NCBI RefSeq assembly: GCF_020085105.1 | Contig: NC_058046.1 | Coordinates: forward strand, 19,151,175 to 19,215,174 | Direction: 5' to 3' | Length of the DNA: 64,000 nucleotides | DNA from: Siniperca chuatsi | Lineage: Eukaryota; Chordata; Actinopteri; Centrarchiformes; Sinipercidae | Shown here: in pieces, positions 25,425 to 38,200 of the stretch | Layout: each line of letters starts with the position of its first letter | How positions within the stretch are numbered: the first letter of the stretch is position 1 | The notes under the pieces: model-generated | What the model saw: only the letters and a program-made list of their open reading frames with translations | Database searches by the model: none | Told to the model about the DNA's origin: nothing | Translations under genes and position numbers: made by a program

Positions 25425-28400
25425 TCACAGCCCTGAATCCCCTGTGTCCTTTTCTTTCTCCCCAGGAGCAGACACCTGGCTGCTGCTGCCCTCTTCTGGA
25501 CGTCCTCTGGACTCACTCTCAGCTGTTGTTGTGGTGCTGGATGGAGAACCATCGGTGACGTTGAGCTCTTTCATTTTGACCTGTGCAGGGCTGCCAGAGC
25601 GGCTGTGACTGCGGCTGTGGCTGTGGCTGTGGCTGCCACTACGATGGCTGCGGTGCTTGCTCTTGCGTGGACTGGGACTGCGGGACCTCGTCTTCATGAG
25701 GACAACAGTGCTGTCATCTTCTGAGCTGAAGTCAGAGCTGTCTGAAGAACTGTTGTCAAGACCTGAAGTGGGAAGCTGGATCTGAAGATAGATGAAAAAG
25801 AGGATAAGAGTGGGATGGAGGAGGTAGAATGTGAAGAAAGAGCAGAAAAATGTCAGTATAGGTAATGAAAAAAGATGCAGATGGGAACATCAGCAGTAAT
25901 AGCATACAACATGTAAAGCCACTCTATAAGAGATTATGCATTTCATTGTTGCGACCTCAAATAGCAGTACCAGAGTTATGATTACCTGAAATGGCTCTGT
26001 TACGCCCACAATGGTGCCCATGTTGTTGCCATAGTAACCCAAGATATAGTCCCCTGAGCCTTTGGGCAATTCCTCCTCAGTAAAGGTTACCTGGAGAACA
26101 GTTAGTCAGACATCTATTAAATGTGAAAGAAAATTCTTTTTATAAGAAAATTTAGCATCCATCCAGATTACCTGATGTTCTTGTCGGTAAAAGTCAGCTT
26201 CCTCTTGCTTGGCCCACACATATCCCACATAGTCCTTATGGTGTTTGAAACCCACCTACGGGGGCAGCAGCACAATCACAAATGGTAACTACTTCAAATT
26301 CAATTTGGTAATGCACAGAAATATTTGTTATGCTAGTCCTGATGATTTGTTGACATGAATTCTTCCAACGTTACACGTTATTTGGCCAGTGGAGGTAAGA
26401 CTATATTTACCTTGTACAGTCCGATCCAGTCCCAGGAGCTGCGAGAGAAGTTGGGCGCCAGTTTGAATTTTGCTGTGGCATCAGCAATACTATTCCACTC
26501 ATCCTCCACTATGAGTGTGACCAGGGGAATATCCACCTTGTACGGGAACTACAGAGAACATTTACCATAAACATTTATACAGTGCAAAAATACTGTAAAG
26601 TTTCTAAGATAATCTTAAATGTTAATGAGGGCTGAGTGTGTTATTTGTCTTGTTAGTCTTGTGTAGGTAATATTTGAGCAGATATTTTATGATTTAACTA
26701 TAACTTAGACTTGTATAAGTTTAGACTGTATTTTACTTAGGCAAAGTTCCTGTACAGCAGTTTGAGTTTAGACAACATTAAATATTGTTGTTTGATTCTC
26801 AAACTAAGGTGTTGAAAATAGCATTGTTTTATTACCAAAACTAAGTATTGTAGTATCACATTAGCACCAGTATCGAAAATTTTCAAAGAAGCACGCCCTA
26901 AGTCATCTTTACAATGTACCCTGATGTGTCTCACCTGCAGGGTAAAGATGGAGGAGACTGGTTTGTGGTCACTGACAGTGTATTCCATGTGACTTCGGTA
27001 GCAGTGCTGTGTCACTTTGGTCCCGCTGGTCAGCCCTGAAATGGAGCCACGCTTACCTGCGCTGAGAGCAGCGGCAGTAGGTGCGGTGGCTCTCAGGCGC
27101 CACAGGATCCGGTCGGTCCAAGCTGGTTTACGCTTCTTCCCACTGGGTGGGGGACAGAAAGAGAGAGATGGAGCAAGAGAAAAAATACCATCTTGTTTAA
27201 AAAAAAGAAAAAAGAGGCACTTTCATGCCTCCCCCAGGCTAGTGAGGACCTTTCAGAGAGGAGAGTATAAGTATTACTGAGCCAGGCTCAGTGATATCTG
27301 GTCAGTGGCCTAGAATTCATAACAGCACCCCTGGTAGCACCAACCTTGTGTCGTATGTATTTGTTCCAACGTCAAACTTGTAGGTGGGAGAGAATTTCAG
27401 TGGCCCCTCTTGGAAACCCTCCAACACAGTCTCACTGTCTTTGGCCATATTGAGCTGCAACAATGAGAATTAGTAAACATCACTCACTGAGGATTTCTGT
27501 TTGGCACAAACTGACAGCTCTTTTAAGAAGATAGTGTGTTTCTCTATTGCCCTCTAGTGGCATTACCTACACAGTGCATAGTCCACCAGACAATCATGTA
27601 CTTCCTGACTTTCTAGTGTAATTTCAGCTTGTGAAATGACATGTCTTCACAAGCATTCTGATCTACAGTTTTAGATCAGATCAGATCTAAGGTTTTAGAG
27701 TGAGCAGCTTTTTGGAAAACAAGTTTGGATAAAATGTTTACTTTTCTTCTTTAGTAAATTAAAAAGACGGTAGTCCCTCATTCGTCCAGGAGTGTTCTAT
27801 CGTAGAAAAGGTTTCAGTCATAGTCATCTGGACACTGTTTTCAGAATCAAGACGTTTCGGCTCCCATCCAGAAGTCATTCTCAATTGGGAATGACTTCCG
27901 AAACGTCTTGATTCTGAAAACAGTGTCTGACTACGACTTTTCTACGATAGTAAATTAAAGAGTTAACCTGACCAGCTGATATGAATACAGATGAGCTATG
28001 GGGCAAGCTGCATTCAGTGCTTTTCAGGAAGACCACATGCAGAGGAGTTAAATTCATTTTTACAGTATTCTATATATATACAGCCTTTATTTTTACCTGA
28101 TCCTTTTCCCACAACATTGGAAACTTGTTGTTATCGATGGCTGATTTTACCACTTGCATATCCAGGTCATCAATGCGGAAATTAAGATCCCCAAACCAGA
28201 ACACCACACTGTGAAAAACACAAGTACTTTTGCAATGCTGATTGTGACACCATTTCCTTCGTACAACATGAATATGGAGAAAACAAGTCTGGGATTGTTT
28301 GTCACAGATATATCAGAGTGCAAAGGTTCCATCAGATTTTTTTACTGACTTACTCATGGTCAAGAACCCCAGTAGCAGCCTGACCCTCAAACTGCTGCTG

Positions 28401-31400
28401 CTGCAGGATGCTCTCAAAGTCCTCCATACGCTGATCTGAGTTTTCCATGTGAGCCGGCAGGTGGCAGTTGAGGAAGCAGATGGTGTGGCCGAACACCGAC
28501 ATGCGGGCGCTCACGCCACCTTTATTCCCCTGTTACACAGACAAGCAGAGGGGAAGTTAAATAATATTTAAGAGAGGAAGACACACGCTGTTGAAAGAGG
28601 GAGAAGGCTTTTGTATTCGTTTACATTCATTTCTCTGGAAGCAAAATTAAATTAATGGATGAATGAAAGTAATATGGTCAGTGATGGAAAAGTGCCTATA
28701 GAGAGTGATCGGTATGTCAGTGTTTTCACTGTATTGGGCAGTGTGTGTGTCTGCCACAGAGAAACAGGACGTTTACTCATTAAGGACCAGTGAAGTACAT
28801 CATCAATACTTAATGGTTACAGTAAAGTGCACAGTGGGGGGACAGGATGAGTCTGCAGGTTTCTTCCCACTGTTCTCCCAACTGCTCAGACCCAGTAAAA
28901 CACAAAAGATGTTTCAGTATAAAATCTGCAGAATGTGCTGATGCCTTTCTAAGTTCATACAGGGAGGATTTCACTTAAAACTAAGTAAGTAAGTACTACA
29001 TAACTTTTTAGAAATCTATTAGAGCCTTCAGTGATGAGGACAATACAGACAGACATCCACTGTGATCTTAGTTCTGTCTTAGAGCATGCCATTGTCTTTT
29101 AGTAACATATTGCAGCAAACATCTTTTTTTACTCAGTGCTTGTAAATAAAATTCCTATGGACTGGTTGCTTGTTTGTTATAGTTCTGTCTAATTTTCATA
29201 CCAGTTAAAATACTTTAAAAATGACTAGTTTGCCCTTGGTTAATTTTTATTCTGCATGGCTTTCCAGGCATTAATAACTGCTGGCTGTGAGATACCAACA
29301 CCTACCTCTTTAATCTCATAAAACTGGATGGAAATGCATTTGACTAACACGTAACAAGTCTTGATAATATGGTTGGTGTGCAGTTGCTCCAGCTTTTCGT
29401 GTATATGTCATTTGCACTAGATTACCAACATAAGCTCAGCAGACATAAAACCCACAACTTCCTCACCAGTTCTGGATAAAGCAAACAATCCGCGCTGTTT
29501 ACAAACCAGGCAGCAGAAGTGTGTAGAAACTGTAGTGGAAAACTAGTCTCTCAGATCTCTATCAGGGTATCAGTGACAGCGATGCAAGCTTAAACCTAGT
29601 CACTCCTCCAGAGATGTCGTCCTATGTACAGCTAAGCTTCCATGTGTGATGTTTCCATAACACAGTGCTGATCACAGAATGGTGTCAGTAGCCGTCTCAC
29701 CCAGTAACCCCCCAGGCCAGTGCGTGTGGTCTCAGTCTGGACTCCGCGGAGGAAGGGCAGATGGAAGTACTTGGCAAAGACCAGCAGTAACAACCCCTGC
29801 ATCCGCTGGGAGGTCACCTGAGGGATAGAGAGACAGGTAAGGAAAAACAGACAGGAGGACAAAGACAGACACACATGAAGAACAAAATAAGATAACATGA
29901 ATAGGTAAACAGCAAGAGTTATGAGGAGGCACTTTGCATAATTCTGAAAAGAGAGCAGTGATAAAGTTGAGGGACACTGTATAAATATCTTTTTAACTTG
30001 CACTAAAATTTCAATAAACAAATTGAGCTGAGTCCAGCTTTGCTGCTCTGCTTCACTTTCTCTTCCCCTTCTCTCTCTCTACCCCCTTGCATTTCCATTT
30101 CACCCTGCAGGAGCATGTGGCCCAGCTCTCTCACTACTTTACACAAAGCAGTGCACATTAAGGAGGCCATAGCTTGTGGTCTACCCTCACTGTAGCAACA
30201 AGCCTCTGTGTAGAGGAAACGTGATGTACACACTGCAGGCACTTGATGGTCAGACCTCTCCTTTCTCCAAGCCCTCCACCATCATCTCAAGCACTTGCTT
30301 CTTGTTATGCTACATAATGATATGCAGATTTTGACATTTGTGCGCTACTTGTATAAAAAAGAAGTGTACATATTTTTGTACTGTACAAGTGGGGCAGGAA
30401 TATGACACGTGCATTTGTTAAGTGGAACAAGATGAGGTATTTTCATGCTATGTCCTCCTTCCTCCAGTGGTCCACACATCCCAACCCCCAACTCCAAGCC
30501 CAAGAAGCATGATCACACTGCGCCTGAAATGCCCTGTGGGCAGTAATGGAGGCACACATCTCCACGTGACATAAGACCCTTCGCTTGTATACTAACTGGA
30601 TATTTGAACAACTTTGTTGCGTGATGGATTCAACTGAACCGTAAAGTGGACCAATTTTATTTGTGGTATGTGTGTGGACACAGACAATGAATGTGTGTGT
30701 GTCTGTGTGTGTGAAGTCTGAGAGAATCAACCTCTGACTGCATGTACTGTGGTTGAAAAGCATTTCTTATCAACATCAGTGAACATCGGAAGAGCTCCTG
30801 AAGGCTGCCATGCTACATTTTGGCTTAGAACAAAAAAGACATTTAAGCCCAAAGACAACTGTGTGTGTGTGTGAGTGAGTGAGTGAGTGAGTGAGTGAGT
30901 GAGTGAGTGAGTGAGTGAGTGAGTGAGTGAGTGAGTGAGTGAGTGAGTGAGTGAGTGCATGTGTGCAGTGGTGAATGTTTGGCCTTGTACATCACACACA
31001 TGACTGAAGAAGTGAGATGTGAATAACAAGTGTGATGTTAGCAGGGCAGCCTGAGAATTTGGAAGAAGTTCAGTGCAAAATAACGGCTTCTCATTCCAGT
31101 CTCTAATACTGACAACCACAGAAACATCAACATGTTCTTCACTGTGCATTACACAGTATGTACGTTACATCATTTGCTGGCTGTCTGAAGAAACTTCAGA
31201 TGTTAAATAGATTTAATGGCATATGTGCTTAACAAGTGAGTCTATAAAATCTCAAATCTCAAATCTATAAAATATGATCTAACCTAAACATAAATCATAC
31301 ATGTTATAAAACTATTCAATTTTACAGCCTTAAAGTATTTAAAATGCTTCATAGTGTAATGGGGAAAATGCTCAGTCAACAATTTTTTGAGAAAAGGCCA

Positions 31401-34400
31401 ATCCAATAAATCACACTGCATACAAAATGTCTTACTGCAACACATTCAATAGTGTGCCATGTTGCAATTAGAGATTAGGGTCTTTGCTAATTTGTGCATC
31501 TAAATTGTAGCTTAGTCAAACAAAAATTATGGTGACGATCAGCAACTATGTGGGAATAGCCTGAAAAAATGTCTCATAGGCTGTGTGTTTCTGCAGTGAA
31601 GGGCTGATTTGAGTAAGCTCTCTTTCTCACAGCAGTTAGAGTTTGAACCTGACAATGAGTCTTGGTGAGCAGACTATCTCAGAGTGGAAAGAACTGATAG
31701 CGTGTCTTGTTACTTCGTGTCTGTCCACCATGTCATAACTAGACAGATTCCTCTACTCAAGACAACTCCAACTAACACATCCCCTTAACCTGCTCACAGC
31801 ATTAATATCCTCATGAAGTACAGAAAAAGGTCACAATGAGATGATTTTAATGAGGTTTAAACTAACGTAGCAGACCATGGTATAGCTGGAGGACAGCATC
31901 AGTCTCACTGTCAGAGGCTCATCAACACTGACAACAACGTGATCCAAAAATAAAACAGCATCCTGGGAGACATTTGTCTAGCTCATTCAGCTCGACAGCT
32001 GATTCACACTCTCTGGCTCACCATGCCAGCAGAGCCAAGTATCGTTTCAGATGCAGCCAGTCGAACACCAACCACAGCTATGGTTTGTGCCCTTAAAAAA
32101 TATAAAACATGGAAGATACCAACACACCAGACAGATGTTGAGAAAATATATAAAAATATTTGAAACAGTGATTTCTAAATAAATGTTTCAACTTGGACAT
32201 TTTACATAAATATGCCCATGCCTTTACTGTCTTATTTGATATAATGTATGGAATTTATATTAGGAAGTATTTGCTACATCCCTTTCAATATGTGCATTGC
32301 ATGAAACCTATTGCATTTCTTAGTATACTACCTTCCTGCAGTGGGTATGTGTAGGCATTATGAAATAGAAAGATAGAGGAAAAAGAGGCAGGTTTGCAGG
32401 CATAAAGGCACACAGAGGGAGACCAAGAGACAGTGAGAGCTTGACTTTGCATTATGAGCTTGGCAGACAGCAGAAGATAGCAGATACGCTGACATTACAC
32501 GCTTGTTATGAATTATCACCCCATCCGTTGGAACAAAATGAGCCAAAACAGCAGCAGGAAGCAGAGATCTCATCAGCAATTGCGTAATGCATACAGTATG
32601 AATCTAAGCAGTTTACCATTTTACTATGAGAGTGTGCATATGTGTTGATAATAAAAGTTATTACTGACCAGCACATAACCAAAGGGGCTGAGTCTCTCCA
32701 TGCAGACCTCGCTCCACTGGTCTGTGAAGAGGACATCTTTCAGTCTTTTGTTAATCATTGAGTTCACTTCCTGCAGCCTTGAAGAAAAATGACACACAAC
32801 ACACTAAGGTCAACAGCAGACAGAGATGTAAGAGGAGCTGCAGAGTGGGAGCTTTGATAATGTAATGGTGGATTAATAAACGAAAGAAAACCATAGCCAT
32901 AAGGGGAGAAACATCACTGTGGTTCAGAACTGAGCTCATTAGTGGCATTGTCTGCAGTGTTGATGTGGGACAAGTGAACATAAATGGACACTTCAGCTTT
33001 TATGTGGAAGAAACCGGATGACTACTGCACCACAAGACACTCACCCGATAATGTACATGTCTGTGTTTCCATCCCCCACATTCAGCCCCAGCAAGGAAGT
33101 GATGTCATCAGGTGGCATGGCCGAACCCACGTTCCAAGTGATGATGTGCACCCTGTTGGAAAATGGGGTTATATAATATCGCTTATTTCTCTCCACACCT
33201 CAGTGTGCTAACCTACAGACTCTGAGGGAAACAGCAGAACCCTTGTATTAATATATCCCAATGGATCGTATCTGTCCTGATAACACTGACATAATCCTTT
33301 ATCTTACCACAATATGTGAGGTCTTGACTGTATACTTGATTTGTCTTTTTGACATCTTGTCAGTGACAATTGTATCATCAAGTATCTACACATCAATTAC
33401 ACTATGCAAAATGATTATAATGTAATTAATCCAGTCATTCTGATTCATATGCAGAGGAAATTCTATAAAATTACTGAAGAAATATTAATATTAAGTAAAA
33501 ACAACAAACATTACAAAACTGAGTACAAATGGATGATGTTGATTTCCAGCATCCAAGACATGCAAGTTAGTATAATTAGAAAATCTAAATCGCGCATATA
33601 TGTAAATGTGAACGTGAGGGTGTGTTTGTCTGTATAAATACAGTATGTTAGCTCTCTGATAGACTGGTGACCTGCCTGGTATACCTTGCCTCTCACCCAA
33701 TGTGTACACTGGAACAGGCTCCAGCCACCTACAATCCTGAACAGGACAAGCAGCTTACAAAATGGATGGAATGAAATTCTGCACAGCCCAACCTCCTTAC
33801 TGTATATGTTACACATGTTTAAAGAACTAGATTTAATGCAGTATTTGTGTGAATGAACACGCAGCTCTTCTCTGTTTACTGGCCAAATTGAGGTAGTGGA
33901 TAGGACATTTAGGGGCCATCAAGAGCCAATGCGACAGTTGTTCCAGGGCGCTTGAGGTTCAGCTCCCAAGAAAATTCCAAAAATGTTCTATAAAAAGCAG
34001 TGAGCTCACTATGCTTGCAGTGTTATCATTAAACTTTCCAACAGACCCAGCTGTGTTTTCTGTGCTGCGACACTTCTGTGGAAAAGGTTCCCTCGAGAAC
34101 AAAACCTAGGTGTTGTTATGACCAAATATGTTAAACAGTTTGTAGATATTATTTCTTTCTTTTACATTTTACCAAACTTTACTTAACTTGTTCATTGATG
34201 CAGCAACCTAATCAGTTCCAGAAATCCAGTTTCCTGTACAGTGATTCACTACCTACTGAACCAGGGAGTGGTTAGATACACACCCATAGAAAAGAAGGAA
34301 CCTCCAGTGTGAAAGAAAGACACAAACCTTTCACAGGCCATTTAAGTGAAAATATGTCACCCTTTTGAGGCTTAACATGGAAATGTTATTATGTAATTTA

Positions 34401-35229
34401 GAAATACATTAAATGTATCTTGACAAAATTTGGGATATTGATATTATTAAGAGAAATTGTTTATTTCAATAAGACTTATTTGGTTTTGGAATTTGTAAAA
34501 AAGCAGAAGAAATAAATGTTTGCTGACACAGAAACAAATAACTGTGTAATTATGGTCACACTATTTCACAAAAATCACAGCAATTTGGCTACATGTTTAC
34601 TATAATCATATAGCCTTGCAGTGTTGATTGTCATTGTACATAAATAAATGCTACGTGTGCCAGGCTTATCTTTCTCAGCTGTCTGGGAATGAAAGGCAAT
34701 GTGGAGACATGAATGTCGGGTAACACACAGATGAGGGAACTTGCCTGAAGTCTTCCACAGTCTGGGCCTGAGTGTCAGCTGTACCTGCTACAGAGAGGGC
34801 TCTCTGTGCATGAGGGTTCAGGTGAGGAGGCACAGGCCTGCTGGCAGGTGGGTGGGGCACTGAGGCAGCCCTAACCGGGTGGTGGCCTGGACCTTTAGGA
34901 CCAGCCTTAATGCTGGGCCCAGTGCGCTCTCCTAAGGGTTTGACTGCTGCAGCACGAAAGGGTTTGGGATGACTTGCCACAGTGCCATCAGTGCACTCAT
35001 CCTGGTTAGCCACTGGAGTGGGCTCAGCTTTGGGCTCGGCTTTGGGTTCGGAGATGTCTACAGAACCCTCTACTCTGGCGCCTCTCTGGGGCCGTCGAGG
35101 CCTGGCAGGAGCTGCAGACTGGGCAGCAGTGGAATCAGTGGCTAGAGCTGGAGTTGTTGTAAAAGCTTCTTCTGCTCCATTTGGGTTGTCTTCTTGCATC
35201 TGGCTTTGGCTCAGATTATCTTGGTCCAT
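25425..35229 (-). CDS. inpp5j: Phosphoinositide 5-phosphatase INPP5J (PIPP) homologue, complete coding region
   Basis: Twelve coding exons: 34745..35229, 33045..33152, 32669..32777, 29701..29817, 28354..28529, 28097..28208, 27345..27454, 26935..27142, 26411..26548, 26172..26255, 25986..26090 and 25425..25781. Phases join cleanly to 702 aa. The protein has a Pro/Ala-rich N-terminus (residues 1-161), a catalytic domain (about 163-475) and a SKICH membrane-targeting domain (about 476-584). The catalytic domain carries [36 protein letters not shown], the signature [10 protein letters not shown] and the second signature [12 protein letters not shown]. The tail is Ser/Arg/His-rich and starts [12 protein letters not shown]. 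The family removes the 5-phosphate from PIP2/PIP3 and dampens PI3K signalling. It is shorter than the roughly 1000-aa human protein, mainly at the N-terminus. Exon 1 has a GC donor. INPP5K is excluded because it lacks the long N-terminus and SR tail. Confidence 0.93.
27764..27947. mobile_element. Fold-back element with 12-bp flanking duplication, in inpp5j intron 6
   Basis: Two inverted arms (27797..27886 and 27887..27950) share CTATCGTAGAAAAG, GACACTGTTTTCAGAATC and AAGACGTTTCGG in opposite orientations. They meet at a near-palindromic centre, TCAATTGGGAATGA. The element is flanked by TAGTAAATTAAA at 27752..27763 and again at 27948..27959, a 12-bp direct repeat. A one-arm relative lies at 12377..12498. 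It has no coding capacity. Confidence 0.75.
30861..30957. repeat. (GTGA)n microsatellite in inpp5j intron 3
   Basis: About 21 tandem GTGA units preceded by a short GT run. The minus-strand reading LTHSLTHS is an artefact of this repeat. Confidence 0.98.
33655..33772 (+). repeat. SINE/LINE-tail-like repeat in inpp5j intron 1
   Basis: GATAGACTGGTGACCTGCCT, then CTCTCACCCAATG, AACAGGCTCCAGCCACCTAC, CCTGAACAGGACAAGC and an ATGGATGGA end. This phrase order is typical of an abundant short retroposon tail in fish genomes. Confidence 0.55.
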
Positions 35230-35243
35230 TTCTTAAGATTTCT
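35230..35243 (-). other. inpp5j: Splice acceptor and 5'UTR start just before the inpp5j start codon
   Basis: Upstream of the ATG the minus strand reads TTTGTCACAG|AAATCTTAAGAA. This is a good acceptor 14 bases before the start codon. It implies at least one non-coding first exon further right, which I could not locate. The GA/CpG-rich patch at about 39840-40390 is one candidate site. Confidence 0.45.
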
Positions 35244-38200
35244 GTGACAAAGACAACAACAGGATGCACATAATGTTTGCATTTTAGGCCCAAGTGCAGT
35301 CTGTGGATTTATATAAATATATAAAATAAATTAAAAAAGGAGCTAAGAAGGTACAAAGAGGATTTCTACCACTGAAACACAGGATAGCACAACATGCAGC
35401 TTCTTTCACAAATGACAAGTCAATTCAGCTGATGAGTCATGAGACCAATTATTCAGGCTCCCATCGTGACTGTTCGATTACCTGCCTTCCCATGGCCTTG
35501 AAAACAGATGAATACAGCTGCACATATTGATAGAAGACATTTGAAAAAACAAAATACATCAAAAAGACAGCTAGAGAGCAGGAAGAGACATATCCTCCTG
35601 CTGTCCTAACCTCCTAAAGCTTTTGGATGGGAGATTTGGAGAAAAAAAACAGCCTGGACAGTTTATCATCCTCTCTACTTGCGCCTAAGCTGCCTGTCAG
35701 TCCTCCAGTAACCAGGGAGATGCTCAGTCAGTTCATATCAGCTCAGAGCACCTGCCACACACTAACATGAGGAACCGCTGCATGGTCCAGAACCGCAAAA
35801 GTCAACAGCACGGAATAAACAACAACACAGAGAGAGGGAGCTGCAGAGAGATCAGACAGACACAGGGAGCAGAGCAGAGCAGCAAAGTAACAATCCATTC
35901 AATTATTGTGTGAATAAATGTCTGCTTTGCTTTTCTCTATTGCCGAGTGATATAGCACAACAGTAATTTAAGCTACTGTACACCCAGTTTAGAAAAGATT
36001 TTACAATTTCTGATTTAAATGCAAAATACGTGAAGCATTTTACATCAGAGGCAACTGCTTCAATGAACTGATGGAAAGGTAATTACGGTGATATCTAACA
36101 TGGCTGAAGACAAAAGAGTGCCACTTGTAGAAAATCAAACTTCCATGGAAAATTAAAGGAAAAAAGATATTAGCCACGCTGTAGTCCATAAATTGTTCAT
36201 CACCAAAGATGATACCAAAATAAAAACACGCTCAGGATTTCTAAGATATTAAATCCCTAAAACAAAATATTATGACACATAGTTGTGAACATGGTCTTGT
36301 GTTTGTGGACACGTCTGAGCATTAAAAAGAGCTGATTTGGGCACAACACGGTGGCCGCCCAACCCAGATCCATCAGTCAGCGGTGGTGAAACGCGTGAGA
36401 GTGCACCAATGAATGTCTGTGTCATATCTTTTACACCTAACCTTTCATTATCAGGTACACAGCCAAATCATGGCAGACATTAACCCATCATATTCTCTAG
36501 ATCGTGTCCTGTACATTATAGACATATTCTTAGGGAGAGAGAGAGGTTATCTGCTTTGGGACGGAGTAACAACAGAGCTCTCTCATAATTATTCACATGA
36601 CCTTGAAGAGACGGAGGCCATGACTTTCATGCAGAGACGAGGGCTGCCTCTGTACTCAAAATGCGCCCAGAAACATGCTGGTCTTTCAGTCCACCAATAG
36701 TCTGGCTGGGCATAATGTATTCCTATGGTCCATGTATGGCATTTAGTGGGGGGGTGGAGAAGGGTGGAAGGGCGATTGGGCACACGTGGGAGTGGGTGGG
36801 TGCAAAACGAGCCGAGGGAAGCAAGAGGGAGAGCCGAGCGAGACAGCCCATTCAGTGACAACACTGTGTCTCTTTGCAGGATGTCTCTAAATTGATCCTC
36901 TCACACTTCCCTCTGGCACTGTCTATTTTTCCAAGCCTTAATCCCCCTCCTCTCTCTCTTATCATCCCATTTCTCTAATCCTTCCTCTCTCCCTATCTTC
37001 TCCACCACTCTGTTGTTCCCTCATACCCACCTTCACAGCACTGAATCGCTCACCCCACCAATTTAGTTTTTCCCCATCCTATATTTTTCCTTTCACATCA
37101 CATTCATTCCTTTCCTCTCTTCTTCCCCCTGCACTCTGAGGTGACACTTGTGCTCCTCCAGCGACATGCTCTGCATTGTTTCCTTCAGCCAACCACCTCA
37201 CAGTCACTATCAATGACGTCAACATGCAACAGTCCCAGCGGCCACCATCACAACAACTGGACATAGATCATAATCAGCGGTAATGTGCATGCAATGTGGA
37301 AAAAACTGGACAAAGAGAGAGAAGGTGACCATGGGAATGAGAGCATGTTCAAACCATGTATGAGATATTGCACAAAAATAGCTGGGAACAGGGTGGTACC
37401 GTATGTAGGACTTTGTGGAAGTGATAATGAAAGAAGGAAATACTAAAACGTGAGATATGGACACTGATTAAGGTGGAAATAGCACATGCAGAGGCTTTGT
37501 ATTGTATTTAGGAAAACACACACACACACAAAATCATTTTCTTTATGTATGACAGAGCAAGAGCCAAATATTTGCCTTTCTGGGAACAGTCATGACAGAC
37601 TACCACTTCTTATTCCCCTCACGTTCACCGAGGAGAGAGTGGAATGATTTGATAATAACAAATGTGTCATGGTGTTTACATGCACCTTCCTGAGGGGGTG
37701 AGAGCTGAGAGAGCCAGGAAGGATGTAGTGTAACCCAAACAGCAGGCTTTAGCCAGCCTTCTTGGCTCCTCTGATGGGATTATTTGACAACACAGATATT
37801 TTTGGATGACCGAGTCAGTCGAATGGTCAGAAGCCATATTCCATGTCTTTCTTCTTTGGGGGTTAGTATAAAGGAAGTCGTCTACATCCTCACATTGAAT
37901 TATCTTTAATCTTAAATCTTCAGCTCTGCATTGTTGCCTTATATTGACACAGTGATTCCAACCATAATATTCATCACATTTTGCCCACCTCTTTCTTCAA
38001 TGTTTCATGTTGAAATTACAGCCAAGCAGAGTGTTGGTGTTCAGGGCCTCCAGGGCCATATGCCCCTGTGACAGGGATACTAATGATGACCCGGACAGAG
38101 ATGACACCGGCAGCTGCTGCCACAGCTGTAAATGGCTCCTCCAGGTCCTAGTGCCACTGAGTATCACTCCCCTGTATCCAGGGGGCCTCATCTTTCTGAT

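Noticed and set aside
30727-31149. 140-codon minus-strand ORF with LTHSLTHS repeats
   Set aside because: Produced by translating the (GTGA)n microsatellite in an inpp5j intron.
34675-34744. Continuation of inpp5j exon 1 to an in-frame stop
   Set aside because: It is past the GC donor at 34744. Splicing there restores the catalytic domain in frame, so the extension is intronic.
36890-37100. Pyrimidine-rich tract considered as a coding or splice-regulatory region
   Set aside because: Low-complexity CT-rich DNA with no exon nearby.
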